Positions 1 to 8,767 of a DNA stretch of 64,000 nucleotides are shown one piece after another (position 1 is the stretch's first letter; every line of letters begins with the position of its first letter). Where the stretch lies: contig NZ_CAMHZQ010000001.1 in NCBI RefSeq assembly GCF_946190275.1, forward strand, positions 231,643 through 295,642. The letters are read 5' to 3'. A model generated the notes under the pieces. The model was not told where the DNA came from, searched no databases, and saw only the letters and a program-made list of their open reading frames with translations. The position numbers were made by a program, and so were the translations under genes. The DNA comes from Streptococcus mitis. GTDB taxonomy: Bacteria > Bacillota > Bacilli > Lactobacillales > Streptococcaceae.

Positions 1-1
1 T

Positions 2-160
2 GCACCAAAAATTTTTGGAGGCAGTGCCAAGTTTCCTGTTGGAGGTGAAGGTATTGCTTTGCCAAATGACGCTATTAGATTGAAACCTTATGCTTTTTCT
101 CAAATAGGAAATGACTATCTCATAGAAAGTGAAGTGATTTATCCATGTTCACAGGAATAA
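2..160 (+). CDS. ribD: RibD C-terminal fragment (riboflavin deaminase/reductase), cut by window edge
   Basis: Only the last 52 codons are present, in the frame beginning at base 2 and ending with TAA at 158-160. The encoded tail is short and hydrophobic and ends in CSQE. The assignment rests mainly on position: the gene runs directly into riboflavin synthase with a 16-base overlap, as ribD does in streptococcal ribD-ribE-ribBA-ribH operons. In that pathway RibD deaminates and reduces the pyrimidine intermediate. The catalytic zinc and reductase motifs lie outside the window, so the identity is inferred from context. Confidence 0.75.
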   Translation, partial: APKIFGGSAKFPVGGEGIALPNDAIRLKPYAFSQIGNDYLIESEVIYPCSQE

Positions 161-780
161 TTGAAGAAATCGGAAAAGTTGAAAGAATACAGAAAGACTC
201 TCGTAATTGCAAACTATCAATTAAAGCCTCAAAAATATTAACAGATATCCATTTAGGCGATAGTATAGCAGTAAATGGTATCTGTCTTACAGTTACTCAT
301 TTCAATCATCAAGCCTTTACAGTTGATGTAATGAATGAAACATGGAGTCGAACAGCCCTTACTCTATTAAAACATGGAAGTGAGGTAAATCTAGAAAGAG
401 CCTTATCTGTCAACGGTCGACTTGGGGGTCACGTCGTTACAGGACACATTGATGGTACAGGAAAAATCTCGTCAATAAAAAAAGATGATAATGCTGTATG
501 GTATCAAATCAACACACAAAAAGAAATTTTAGATTTAATAGTTGAAAAAGGATCTATTACAATTGACGGCATTAGTCTGACTGTCGCTAAAGTCTCCAAA
601 CTAAACTTTTCAGTATCTGTTATCCCTCATACCTTGGAACAAACCATTCTTAAGAGTAAACAAGTCGGGAGTACAGTAAATCTTGAAAATGATATCTTAG
701 GTAAATATGTGCAAAAACTGATGGATAATTCTCCAAAATCAGAAATATCTAGAGAACTATTATATCAAAATGGATTTTAG
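145..780 (+). CDS. ribE: Riboflavin synthase alpha chain
   Basis: This enzyme dismutates two molecules of 6,7-dimethyl-8-ribityllumazine into riboflavin in the cytosol. The 211-residue protein has the family N-terminus MFTGIIEEIG and two tandem lumazine-binding barrels; the first contains GHVVTGHIDGTG and the second starts near residue 98. Length is normal for the family. The start overlaps the end of ribD and the stop overlaps the region before ribBA, so it is probably translationally coupled. It is the second gene of the riboflavin operon. An FMN riboswitch would be expected upstream of ribD, outside the window. Confidence 0.96.
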   Translation: MFTGIIEEIGKVERIQKDSRNCKLSIKASKILTDIHLGDSIAVNGICLTVTHFNHQAFTVDVMNETWSRTALTLLKHGSEVNLERALSVNGRLGGHVVTGHIDGTGKISSIKKDDNAVWYQINTQKEILDLIVEKGSITIDGISLTVAKVSKLNFSVSVIPHTLEQTILKSKQVGSTVNLENDILGKYVQKLMDNSPKSEISRELLYQNGF

Positions 781-799
781 TAGAAAGGATGATCAGTCA

Positions 800-2005
800 A
801 TGGAATATCGAAAAATACAAGAAGCATTAGAAACATTGCAGAAGGGACGACTTGTTCTTGTTATAGATGACAAGGATAGAGAAAACGAAGGAGACTTAAT
901 TTGTTCCGCACAAGCAGCTACAACAGAAAATGTTAATTTCATGGCTACTTATGCCAAAGGATTAATTTGTATGCCTATGAGCGAACGTTTAGCTAATCAA
1001 TTAATGCTTTCACCTATGGTTGAAAACAATACAGATAATCATAAGACTGCTTTTACAGTTTCAATTGATTATAAGGAAACGACCACAGGTATTTCTGCAG
1101 AGGAAAGAGGACTGACCGCACGTATGTGTGTAGCTGAAGATATAACACCTTCTGATTTTCGCAGGCCAGGACATATGTTTCCTTTAATTGCGAAAAACGG
1201 TGGTGTTCTAGAAAGAAATGGACACACTGAAGCAACAGTTGATCTATTAAAATTAGCAGGACTAAAAGAGTGTGGCCTATGTTGTGAAATAATGAATCAT
1301 GATGGCAAAATGATGAGAACAGATGATTTAATTCAGTTCTCTAAGAAACACAATATTCCACTAATCACCATCAAAGAATTACAAGAATATAGAAAAGTAT
1401 ATGATCAGCTGGTAGAACGAGTTTCAACTGTCAATATGCCTACTAGATACGGTAATTTTAAAGCAATTAGCTATATAGATAAACTAAATGGGGAACATCA
1501 TCTTGCTCTTATTATGGGAAATATAGAGGATGAAGCCAATGTATTATGTCGGGTCCACTCCGAATGTTTAACAGGAGATGTTTTAGGCTCTTTACGGTGC
1601 GATTGTGGACAGCAATTCGATAAAGCTATGAAAATGATTGCTGAGAATGGTTCGGGTGTCTTACTTTACTTGCGACAGGAAGGACGAGGAATTGGACTTA
1701 TCAATAAATTAAAAGCCTATCATTTACAAGATCAAGGAATGGATACGCTCGATGCCAATCTTGCATTAGGCTTTGAAGGTGATTTAAGAGAATATTATAT
1801 TGGAGCACAAATGCTTAAAGACCTGGGACTACAGTCACTTCATTTACTGACAAATAATCCTGACAAGGTTGAACAGTTAGAAAAATATGGAATTACCATT
1901 TCCAGTAGAATACCAATCGAAATAGAAGCCAATCCTTACGATAGTTTTTATTTAGAAACAAAGAAAAATCGAATGGGTCACATTTTAAATATGGAGGAAA
2001 AATAA
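800..2005 (+). CDS. ribBA: Bifunctional DHBP synthase / GTP cyclohydrolase II
   Basis: The N-terminal half makes 3,4-dihydroxy-2-butanone 4-phosphate from ribulose 5-phosphate; its acidic metal-binding loop DDKDRENEGDL is near the N-terminus. The C-terminal half opens GTP; the zinc cysteines are in SECLTGDVLGSLRCDCG and the catalytic loop is RQEGRGIGL. I chose ATG at 800 (401 residues) because AAAGGA lies about ten bases upstream. An in-frame ATG at 770 overlaps the end of ribE but has no ribosome-binding site; it would add ten residues. Both halves look intact. Confidence 0.94.
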   Translation: MEYRKIQEALETLQKGRLVLVIDDKDRENEGDLICSAQAATTENVNFMATYAKGLICMPMSERLANQLMLSPMVENNTDNHKTAFTVSIDYKETTTGISAEERGLTARMCVAEDITPSDFRRPGHMFPLIAKNGGVLERNGHTEATVDLLKLAGLKECGLCCEIMNHDGKMMRTDDLIQFSKKHNIPLITIKELQEYRKVYDQLVERVSTVNMPTRYGNFKAISYIDKLNGEHHLALIMGNIEDEANVLCRVHSECLTGDVLGSLRCDCGQQFDKAMKMIAENGSGVLLYLRQEGRGIGLINKLKAYHLQDQGMDTLDANLALGFEGDLREYYIGAQMLKDLGLQSLHLLTNNPDKVEQLEKYGITISSRIPIEIEANPYDSFYLETKKNRMGHILNMEEK

Positions 2006-2473
2006 ATGAACACTTATGAAGGTAATTTAGTAGCGAACAATATTAAAATAGGTATTGTTGTAGCGAGATTTAATGAATTTATAACTTCAAAATTATTATC
2101 TGGAGCACTAGATAATCTCAAAAGAGAGAATGTAAATGAGAAAGATATCGAGGTAGCCTGGGTTCCAGGAGCTTTTGAAATACCACTGATTGCATCAAAA
2201 ATGGCAAAAAGTAAAAAATATGATGCAATCATCTGCCTAGGAGCTGTTATTAGAGGTAGTACAAGTCATTATGATTATGTATGTAGTGAGGTATCTAAGG
2301 GAATCGCCCAAATCAGTTTAAATAGCGAAATCCCAGTTATGTTTGGCGTTCTAACGACAGATACAATTGAACAAGCCATAGAGCGAGCTGGTACTAAAGC
2401 AGGAAATAAGGGTTCTGAGTGTGCACAAGGAGCTATTGAAATGGTCAACCTAATTCGTACATTGGACGCATAA
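2006..2473 (+). CDS. ribH: 6,7-dimethyl-8-ribityllumazine synthase
   Basis: This enzyme condenses the products of the two upstream branches (the ribityl-aminouracil and DHBP) to lumazine, the substrate of RibE, and normally assembles into pentamers or capsids. The 155-residue protein has the family signatures [10 protein letters not shown] and [15 protein letters not shown], with the catalytic histidine in the latter, and [16 protein letters not shown]. The start follows GGAGG by seven bases and directly abuts the ribBA stop. It is the last gene of the riboflavin operon and is convergent with mutL. Confidence 0.96.
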   Translation: MNTYEGNLVANNIKIGIVVARFNEFITSKLLSGALDNLKRENVNEKDIEVAWVPGAFEIPLIASKMAKSKKYDAIICLGAVIRGSTSHYDYVCSEVSKGIAQISLNSEIPVMFGVLTTDTIEQAIERAGTKAGNKGSECAQGAIEMVNLIRTLDA

Positions 2474-2525
2474 AACAGACTCTACTTTTAGACGAATAAA
2501 GAAACTTGGTAAAATCACAATTTAG

Positions 2526-2682
2526 TACTCTATGAAAATCATAGAGCAAACTAGGAAGCCAGTCGCAGATTGGTAGAACACAGCTTCGATGTTACAGACA
2601 AAACTGACAAAATTAGCTCAAAACACTATTTTGAGATTACTGATAAAACTGACGTGGTTTATAGAGATTTTTTACGAGTATT
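2526..2682 (-). repeat. Diverged BOX element (C-B-A type)
   Basis: The stretch has the ends and middle of a pneumococcal BOX repeat: TACTCTATGAAAATC and AGAGCAAACTAGGAAGC at the left (boxC side), a central part with GCTCAAAACAC and a partner TTTGAG, and GACGTGGTTTATAGAGATTT near the right (boxA side). Several mismatches show it is an old copy. It fills the convergent gap between ribH and mutL. Confidence 0.75.
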
Positions 2683-2712
2683 CGGAAGAAAAAAAGTAAA
2701 TATTTCCATGAT

Positions 2713-2760
2713 AAAACGCATAAAATCAAGGTTTTTGAACACCTGATTTTATGCGTTTTT
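2713..2760. terminator. Bidirectional terminator hairpin, member of a recurring family
   Basis: A 16-bp perfect stem (AAAACGCATAAAATCA at 2713-2728 with its complement at 2744-2759) encloses a 15-base loop and has A- and T-runs on both sides. It can stop both ribH and mutL transcription. Close relatives of the same hairpin, including loop and flank, occur at 7393-7439 and 45276-45323. Confidence 0.85.
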
Positions 2761-2796
2761 CTGATTTTGAAAATTTTTCCCAGACTTTTTGCACTT

Positions 2797-4746
2797 TTAA
2801 TATTTCCCCAACTCACGGAGACTGGTGTGATTTTCCTGAATGCGTCGGAACATCTTTTCCATATCCGACTTGGTAAAATGCACCAAAACAGGACGTCCAT
2901 GAGGACAGTTGTAGGGATTGTCACATTGAGAAAGTTGATAAAGGAGCTGTCTAGCCGAATGGTCATCGATACGATGGTTGGCCTTAATAGACCGCTTGCA
3001 AGACATCATGATAGCCAGCTCTGCCCGGTATTTCTTGATAGAAACTTCCTTGGTTAAAAGGAGCATGTCGCACATTTCATAGATGCCTGACTCAATCTCC
3101 TCCTCTGCCATCCAAATAGGATGTTCACGCAGGATAAATTGATTTTCTCCGTACTCTGCTAGAAAGACGCCCACTTCCTCCAAATGTGTCATTCTTTCCT
3201 TGAGACGGAGGGCATCATCCGCTGGAAATTCAAAGATATAGGGCACTAGGAGTTGCTGCTGGCTCTGGTCAACATTGCCAATGCTTTCACGGTACTCCTC
3301 GTACTTAACCCGTTCCTGCGCCGCGTGCTGGTCTATGATATAGAGCCCATCTCGCCCTTGGGCAAAGAGATAAGTCCCGTGCATTTGCCCGAAAAATTCC
3401 AACTCTGGGAAGCTTGAAGATTCTTCTCGCTCCAGCTTGTCATAGGCCTTATCCAGACTGGCTAAATCTAGCTCTGGATGGTCTAGTTGGTCATAATTAG
3501 CAGGCTTTCTCTCTGCAAAATGCAGTTTTGCTGGCTTAGTCAATTGATCCAAGGTTTCCTTGGCAAACAGGGTCAAGTCTTGTCCTGCATCAGTCAATTC
3601 AACCTGATAATCAGCTACTTCAGCTTGACTAGGTCTTGTCGGCTCAGTATTCTCATAGTAGAGCGTATTTTCTTTGAGTGGGAGAATAGTTTGCTCCACC
3701 TTCTCACGATTGCGCACAGTCGATTTGGCAAGATTTTCCAAGGCATCTGGTATCAAGGTTTGTTCCTTGAGACTGTTTGCAATAGCTTCTGAAACCAAGG
3801 CCATCAATTCTTTTTCCTTGGAAATCCGCACCTCTTGCTTGGTTGGATGAACATTGACATCCGCTAGATAAGGGTCAATATGGATATGAATGACAGCCAA
3901 CGGAAAGCGTCCCACCATGAGCTTACTGCCATAGCCGTCTAGAATTGCACGATTGAGCAGAAAGTTCTTGATATAACGGCCATTGATGAAGAGGCTGATA
4001 TAGTTGCGGTTGGCTCTAGTTAACTCAGGCAAGGACACAAAACCTGAAATTTCGAAATCAAGGTCAGAATTCTCAATTTCAATCATCTTCTTGGCACTCG
4101 CCAAACCGTAAATCCCTGCAATAGCTTGACGCAGTTGACCAGTCCCAGCCGTCCGCGTCATTTCCTTGCCATCACTAATCAAACTGAAGGAAATCTCAGG
4201 ATGGGCCAAGCCCAAACGGTTGACAATATCAATGATATGAGACAACTCTGCTTGCTGGCTCTTCATATACTTGAGGCGGGCAGGCGTGTTGAAAAAGAGG
4301 TCCTCCACACAAACCTTGGTTCCCACAGGACTAGTCGCTGGGATGACTTCCTCAACTTCACCCCCACGCGCGACTAACTTGGTTCCATGACTTGCGCCCT
4401 CCACCGCCGTCAACAGAGATAGGACACTGACAGAAGCGATAGAAGGCAGGGCTTCACCACGAAAACCAAGCGTTCGAATCCGAAAGAGGTCTGCTTGATT
4501 TTTTATCTTACTAGTCGCATGGCGACGCAGTGCTAATTCTACTTCATCGTGGGCAATTCCATGACCATTATCTGTGATTTGGATTTTCTTGAGACCAGCT
4601 TCCTCAATCTCAATGATAATCTGACTAGAGCCAGCGTCAATGGCGTTTTCTACCAGCTCCTTAACAACGCTAGCTGGACGCTCGATAACCTCTCCAGCTG
4701 CAATCTGGTTTGCCAACACCTCTGGTAATTCAATAATATGAGACAT
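2797..4746 (-). CDS. mutL: DNA mismatch repair protein MutL (HexB)
   Basis: MutL couples mismatch recognition by MutS to strand removal. The 649-residue protein has the GHKL ATPase motifs [16 protein letters not shown] and [10 protein letters not shown] in the first 110 residues, an acidic linker around residues 330-440, and a C-terminal dimerisation domain. That domain carries [13 protein letters not shown], which fits the DQHA-x2-E-x4-E endonuclease pattern, plus [10 protein letters not shown] and CPHGRP, so nicking activity is plausible. The gene is convergent with ribH and probably lies downstream of mutS outside the window. The start is directly supported by GGGGCTG upstream of ATG. Confidence 0.96.
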   Translation of the reverse strand: MSHIIELPEVLANQIAAGEVIERPASVVKELVENAIDAGSSQIIIEIEEAGLKKIQITDNGHGIAHDEVELALRRHATSKIKNQADLFRIRTLGFRGEALPSIASVSVLSLLTAVEGASHGTKLVARGGEVEEVIPATSPVGTKVCVEDLFFNTPARLKYMKSQQAELSHIIDIVNRLGLAHPEISFSLISDGKEMTRTAGTGQLRQAIAGIYGLASAKKMIEIENSDLDFEISGFVSLPELTRANRNYISLFINGRYIKNFLLNRAILDGYGSKLMVGRFPLAVIHIHIDPYLADVNVHPTKQEVRISKEKELMALVSEAIANSLKEQTLIPDALENLAKSTVRNREKVEQTILPLKENTLYYENTEPTRPSQAEVADYQVELTDAGQDLTLFAKETLDQLTKPAKLHFAERKPANYDQLDHPELDLASLDKAYDKLEREESSSFPELEFFGQMHGTYLFAQGRDGLYIIDQHAAQERVKYEEYRESIGNVDQSQQQLLVPYIFEFPADDALRLKERMTHLEEVGVFLAEYGENQFILREHPIWMAEEEIESGIYEMCDMLLLTKEVSIKKYRAELAIMMSCKRSIKANHRIDDHSARQLLYQLSQCDNPYNCPHGRPVLVHFTKSDMEKMFRRIQENHTSLRELGKY

Positions 4747-4905
4747 TTTTCAGCCCCTTTCCGTATCTATTTTCCTAGAAATTGATTAGTGCTATTATAC
4801 CATATTTCAGAAAGGACAGAAAAGCTAGCACCACATAGAAGCCAAATCCCTCCACATAGACAAAGTCCCTTGCCATAGGCTATAAAATAGTGTTTAATAA
4901 AAGTG

Positions 4906-4930
4906 TACAAGAAGTGATCACAACCTTGTA
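4906..4930. promoter_or_regulatory. Nested palindromes before the LytTR gene
   Basis: TACAAG (4906-4911) and CTTGTA (4925-4930) form an inverted repeat around the perfect 8-bp palindrome GTGATCAC (4914-4921). It sits about 22 bases before the ATG of the LytTR gene, so it could be an autoregulatory operator. LytTR proteins more often bind direct repeats, so this is only a candidate. Confidence 0.35.
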
Positions 4931-4952
4931 TAACTGAAAAGGAGAGAAATTT

Positions 4953-5393
4953 ATGAAAGTAGAACTACAGATTAGTGAAACTTACAAGGAGGAAAAGCTG
5001 ATTGTCCAAGCACCTCAAGAAACCGAAAAAGTCCAAAAAGTCATCGAGTTCGCAGAAAATCTGGACCGAACAGAAACAATCAAAGGAAAGATTGATGATC
5101 AGGTCTATCTAGTTAAGATTAGCAAGATTCAACGCTTCTATATCGAGAATCGGAAGGTTCTAGCAGAAACCGCGAGTCAGACCTACAGCATTGACTTACG
5201 ACTCTATCAGATCCTTGAACTCTTGCCAACCAATTTTATCCAAATTTCCCAATCAGAAATCATCAATATCGATTCCATCTCTCATCTCAAGCTCACCCCC
5301 AACGGCCTAGTAGAAATTTTCTTGAAAAACGAAAGCTTCACCTACTCTTCACGCCGTTATCTAAAAACCATCAAGGAGAAATTAGAACTATGA
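4953..5393 (+). CDS. LytTR-family DNA-binding regulator
   Basis: The 146-residue protein has an N-terminal part of about 45 residues without a receiver domain and a C-terminal LytTR DNA-binding domain (about residues 45-146) with the typical stretches VYLVKISKIQRFYIENRKVLAET, FIQISQSEIINIDSI and YSSRRYLKTIKEKL. It therefore is a stand-alone transcription regulator, not a response regulator. The start follows AAAAGGAGAG. The downstream gene overlaps its stop by four bases and encodes a DUF3021 membrane protein; in related systems such a membrane partner controls the LytTR protein. The genes they control are not evident here. Confidence 0.88.
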   Translation: MKVELQISETYKEEKLIVQAPQETEKVQKVIEFAENLDRTETIKGKIDDQVYLVKISKIQRFYIENRKVLAETASQTYSIDLRLYQILELLPTNFIQISQSEIINIDSISHLKLTPNGLVEIFLKNESFTYSSRRYLKTIKEKLEL

Positions 5394-5848
5394 AAAAACA
5401 AATCTTCCACGACGCAGCTACTGGTGTTCTTATCGGCCTCATCCTCTCTATCATCTTTTCACTCATTTATGCACCAAGTACCTACGCCCCGTTAAGTCCC
5501 GACTCTCTCATCGGCCAAGTGATGGCTCAACATCAGGTTCACGGTGCCCTGGTCTTGCTCTACTGTACTCTTATCTGGGCAGCCATCGGTATGCTCTTCA
5601 ACTTTGGCAACCGCTTATTCAGCCGTGACTGGAGCATGCTTCGTGCGACGCTTTCCCATTTCTTCCTCATGCTAGTAGGCTTTATCCCACTAGCAACTCT
5701 AGCAGGTTGGTTCCCCTTCCACTGGATCTTCTATCTCCAGCTCATTATCGAGTTTTCAATTGTCTACCTCATCATTTGGACTATTTCCTATAAAAGAGCA
5801 TCAAAAAAAGTAGACCATATCAATCAACTCTTGAAGCATAAAAAGTAA
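5390..5848 (+). CDS. DUF3021 membrane protein, partner of LytTR regulator
   Basis: The 152-residue protein has four predicted membrane helices (around residues 12-30, 50-70, 80-102 and 110-130) and a basic C-terminal tail. It starts inside the stop region of the LytTR gene (ATGA overlap), so both are made together. The family is known as the membrane-bound partner of stand-alone LytTR regulators; I infer that it binds and inhibits the regulator. No signal-sensing residues can be pointed out. Confidence 0.85.
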   Translation: MKKQIFHDAATGVLIGLILSIIFSLIYAPSTYAPLSPDSLIGQVMAQHQVHGALVLLYCTLIWAAIGMLFNFGNRLFSRDWSMLRATLSHFFLMLVGFIPLATLAGWFPFHWIFYLQLIIEFSIVYLIIWTISYKRASKKVDHINQLLKHKK

Positions 5849-5868
5849 GAACCTCATAATAAGCAAAT

Positions 5869-5893
5869 CCGAGAAAGAAACTTCTCGGTTTTT
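5869..5893 (+). terminator. Terminator of the LytTR-DUF3021 operon
   Basis: CCGAGAA (5869-5875) pairs with TTCTCGG (5882-5888) and is followed by TTTTTC, about 20 bases after the stop codon. Confidence 0.85.
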
Positions 5894-6063
5894 CTTTATC
5901 CTGCTGCACCTTTCTATCATAGCGGTTATTTTCAGATCTTCTTTGTAAATTTTCTGTAATTTTCTATCTTTTTTCAAAATATTCTTGCATTTTCCCAAAG
6001 TTTTTTGTAAAATATAGATTACATATCCAGATTATTCTGAAAATTCAAAAAGGAGTACTTATC

Positions 6064-7326
6064 ATGTCGCAAGCTATTTCGTTAAATCAATCAACCTGGA
6101 CAAGTAAACTAAAAGCAATGGGACCTGGAATCCTAATGGCTTCTGCTGCTGTTGGAGGTTCTCACATTGTATCTTCCACTCAAGCTGGTGGTTCTTACGG
6201 TTGGTCTCTACTTCTCTTGGTCATCTTAGCCAATGTCTTTAAATATCCATTTTTCCGTTTTGGTGCTGAATACACCGCTGATACTGGAAAGACTTTGGTT
6301 GAAGGTTATGCCGAAAAAGGAAAACTCTATCTCTGGATTTTCTTTATCCTCAATGTCTTTTCGGCTATGGTCAACACAGCTGGTGTCGCCATTCTGTGCT
6401 CAGCTATCATCGCCAGCGCCTTCCCAATGATCGGTCTTAGCATCACTCAGTGGTCCCTCATTCTCGTTGCCATCATTTGGGCTATGTTACTCTTTGGAGG
6501 CTACAAACTCTTAGACGGCATGGCAAAATGGATCATGTCAGCTTTGACCATTGCAACTGTTCTTGCAGTTATCATCGCGGCAATCAAGCATCCAGAATAC
6601 AGCTCTGATTTTGTCGAAAAGACACCTTGGCAAATGGCAGCTCTACCCTTCATCGTTTCCCTCTTAGGGTGGATGCCGGCTCCTATTGAAATTTCAGCTA
6701 TCAATTCACTTTGGTCTGCTGAAAAGAAAAAGACCGTCAACTTTAACACAGAGGACGCTCTATTTGACTTTAACGTTGGTTACATTGGAACAGCCATCCT
6801 AGCTGTGTTCTTTGTAGCACTGGGAGCATTGATTCAATATCCTACAGGGCAAGCAGTTGAAGCTGCTTCAGCCAAATACATCTCTCAATTCGTGGGCATG
6901 TATGCCTCTGTTCTTGGCGAATGGTCCCGTTACTTGATTACCTTTATTGCCTTCCTGTGTATCTTTGGAACAGTTATTACTGTTATCGATGGTTACTCTC
7001 GTGTCAATCAGGAATCTCTCCGACTGCTAATCAGTCAAAAAGAAGACAGTAGTAAATCTTTGAACATCTGGATGACCATCACTGCTATCATCGGTATCGT
7101 CATTATCAAGTTCTTCGCTGGTCAGGTTTCAACCATGCTCCGCTTTGCCATGATTGGTTCTTTCCTGACAACACCATTCTTCGCTCTTTTGAACTACGCC
7201 TTGGTAACGCGTGAAAACAAAAATCTTCCTTCTTGGCTCAAACACCTTGCCATTGCAGGATTGATTTTCCTCTTTGGCTTCGCCATCTTCTTTATCTACG
7301 CACTCGCAATCGGAAAAGCAGGATAA
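6064..7326 (+). CDS. Nramp-related transporter lacking the canonical metal-binding motif
   Basis: The 420-residue protein has about eleven membrane helices and the overall Nramp/LeuT layout, beginning with KAMGPGILMASAAVGGSH. In classical Nramp metal transporters TM1 carries DPGN and TM6 carries MPH. Here the TM1 break reads ASAAVGGSH and the TM6 region reads LLGWMPAPIE, so the Asp, Asn and His metal ligands are absent. It is therefore a distant Nramp relative whose substrate may not be manganese. It stands alone, with a good AAAAAGGAG site eight bases from ATG, and ends in a hairpin terminator. Many databases would label it simply as a divalent-metal transporter. Confidence 0.8.
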   Translation: MSQAISLNQSTWTSKLKAMGPGILMASAAVGGSHIVSSTQAGGSYGWSLLLLVILANVFKYPFFRFGAEYTADTGKTLVEGYAEKGKLYLWIFFILNVFSAMVNTAGVAILCSAIIASAFPMIGLSITQWSLILVAIIWAMLLFGGYKLLDGMAKWIMSALTIATVLAVIIAAIKHPEYSSDFVEKTPWQMAALPFIVSLLGWMPAPIEISAINSLWSAEKKKTVNFNTEDALFDFNVGYIGTAILAVFFVALGALIQYPTGQAVEAASAKYISQFVGMYASVLGEWSRYLITFIAFLCIFGTVITVIDGYSRVNQESLRLLISQKEDSSKSLNIWMTITAIIGIVIIKFFAGQVSTMLRFAMIGSFLTTPFFALLNYALVTRENKNLPSWLKHLAIAGLIFLFGFAIFFIYALAIGKAG

Positions 7327-7392
7327 TCGACAAAGCGCGAGATGAAGATAAGGTTTCATTTCAAGAGAAAATTCAGTAAATATTTCTATGAT

Positions 7393-7439
7393 AAAAAGCA
7401 TAAGAACAAGGTTTTTAAGACCTGAACTTATGCTTTTTT
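7393..7439. terminator. Terminator hairpin, second member of the recurring family
   Basis: AAAAAGCATAAG (7393-7404) pairs with CTTATGCTTTTT (7427-7438), with loop CAAGGTTTTTAAGACCTG-like in the same order as the hairpin at 2713. The preceding bases GTAAATATTTCTATGAT also match that copy. Confidence 0.8.
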
Positions 7440-7506
7440 ACGTTCTCAAAGACTGTTTATACTCAAAAAACAGTTGAACAACTTCAACCACCTCTTATAA
7501 GAACTT

Positions 7507-7620
7507 TATACTATTCGAAAATCTCTTCAAACCACGTCAGCTCTATCTGCAACCTCAAAGCTGTGCTTTGAGCAACCTGCGACTAGCTTCCTAGTTTGCT
7601 CTTTGATTTTCATTGAGTAT
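7507..7620 (+). repeat. BOX element, A-C type
   Basis: The element begins TATACTATTCGAAAATCTC (boxA), passes through AACCACGTCAGCT, and ends with boxC features GCGACTAGCTTCCTAG, GCTCTTTGATTTTC and ATTGAGTAT. It is a near-canonical pneumococcal BOX without boxB. It lies in the convergent gap between the Nramp-like gene and nrdI and touches the nrdI stop codon. Confidence 0.88.
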
Positions 7621-8090
7621 TAATTCTCCCTTTCCAACTCATACAAATCTGCGATAATCGCTGCGACACGTTTGATATCTTCCAGCATACCTCGCATTTC
7701 AAAGTCAGCCAAGACAGGGAAACCAAAGCGTTGGCTGTATTGCTTAGCTGTCAGGCAGTATTGGTTATTAAAGTTACGATTTCCTGAGCCAACCACGCCA
7801 AAACACTTACTAGCATTGTCACCATAGGCGATAAAATCCCCCACTGGTGTCGTCAAAATCTCAACATCTCCATTATCCACGCCATTCCCACCTTCTAGGT
7901 AGGTCGGCAAAAAAGCGACATAGGGATGGTCCATTTCATAAAAATCTTGGCCTTCTTTGACCAAATCCTTGATATGAATCTTTTGAACCTCAATTCCCTC
8001 GTACTGGGACAAGAGATAGTCTTTCAAGCGCGTCACAAAACTCTCAGTATTGCCACTCAGACTAATATAAACTAAAGAAATTGTCTTCAT
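7620..8090 (-). CDS. nrdI: NrdI flavodoxin-like protein
   Basis: NrdI is a small flavoprotein that provides the oxidant for assembling the manganese-tyrosyl radical cofactor of class Ib ribonucleotide reductase. The 156-residue protein starts [18 protein letters not shown] (flavin phosphate loop) and contains the [12 protein letters not shown] loop typical of NrdI. I set the start at 8090 because GGAGG lies six bases before this ATG; longer upstream readings have no ribosome-binding site. nrdE and nrdF are not next to it, so the gene is separated from its partners. Confidence 0.88.
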   Translation of the reverse strand: MKTISLVYISLSGNTESFVTRLKDYLLSQYEGIEVQKIHIKDLVKEGQDFYEMDHPYVAFLPTYLEGGNGVDNGDVEILTTPVGDFIAYGDNASKCFGVVGSGNRNFNNQYCLTAKQYSQRFGFPVLADFEMRGMLEDIKRVAAIIADLYELEREN

Positions 8091-8119
8091 ATGTACCTCC
8101 ATGATTTTATTTTTTATCG

Positions 8120-8159
8120 AAAAAGAACTACCAAGATTGTATCTTGATAGTTCTTTTTT
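8120..8159. terminator. Bidirectional terminator upstream of nrdI
   Basis: An 18-bp stem with one mismatch (8120-8137 with 8141-8158), flanked by A- and T-runs, lies between the 8168-8707 gene and nrdI, so nrdI is probably transcribed from its own promoter or by read-through. Confidence 0.85.
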
Positions 8160-8167
8160 GTCAATAC

Positions 8168-8707
8168 TTAAGCAAGATCTTCTGTTTCCGCTTCTTCTGC
8201 CAAGGCTTTTTGTTGACGCCATATCTTGTAGAAGACAAGGGCTAGGAAGAGAACATTGATGACAATAGAGAGAATGCTAACGGCTTGTGAAATAACACTT
8301 ATCCCTAAACGCATGGTCTCATCGTGAACTAACTGCACAGCGTCCTGTAAACTAACATAGCCATAAATCGAACCAATAATGGCTAGCAAAACATAGCCGA
8401 CATAAGTATAGTTTGCATATTGCAAATTCTTACGAATAAGGAATACAATCGCTACTACCACTAAAATAGCAGATAGCACAATCAAGGCCATATTAAAAAT
8501 AGAATGAGTTGATTCTGCTACTCTATAGGTGTAATTGATGTTGTCTTCTAATTGCTGGGCACTAAGTCCCGCAACCTGTTTCTGAGCGGCAGCGGCACGA
8601 AGGGCTTCTTTGCTAGGCAAGGGACTCAACATTCCAAACAGAGACGTAGCTGAAATAAGGGCAGACAAGATTAGCAAGACCCATAGATAAATTGGTTTCT
8701 TTTTCAT
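8168..8707 (-). CDS. Four-helix membrane protein of unknown function
   Basis: The 179-residue protein begins [17 protein letters not shown] with an N-terminal helix, followed by an extracellular segment (about residues 28-70), three further membrane helices and a charged C-terminal tail with EEAETEDLA. The start at 8707 is fixed by AGGAGG upstream; the longer open frame has no site. I do not recognise a family. It lies downstream of the response-regulator gene in the same orientation with a 60-base gap, so it may be co-transcribed with or controlled by that system, but nothing in the sequence proves it. Confidence 0.75.
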   Translation of the reverse strand: MKKKPIYLWVLLILSALISATSLFGMLSPLPSKEALRAAAAQKQVAGLSAQQLEDNINYTYRVAESTHSIFNMALIVLSAILVVVAIVFLIRKNLQYANYTYVGYVLLAIIGSIYGYVSLQDAVQLVHDETMRLGISVISQAVSILSIVINVLFLALVFYKIWRQQKALAEEAETEDLA

Positions 8708-8767
8708 GATAGAACCTCCTGATGTTATTATTGATATTATAGCACTTTTTGTAAAGGGATACAAATT

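Noticed and set aside
2014..2232. Minus-strand frame inside ribH
   Set aside because: Shadow of a well-supported gene; no ribosome-binding site.
2767..3057. Plus-strand frame across the mutL end
   Set aside because: Lies in the antisense of conserved MutL motifs and has no start signal.
6501..6749. Minus-strand frame inside the Nramp-like gene
   Set aside because: Shadow frame; the product has no family-like features.
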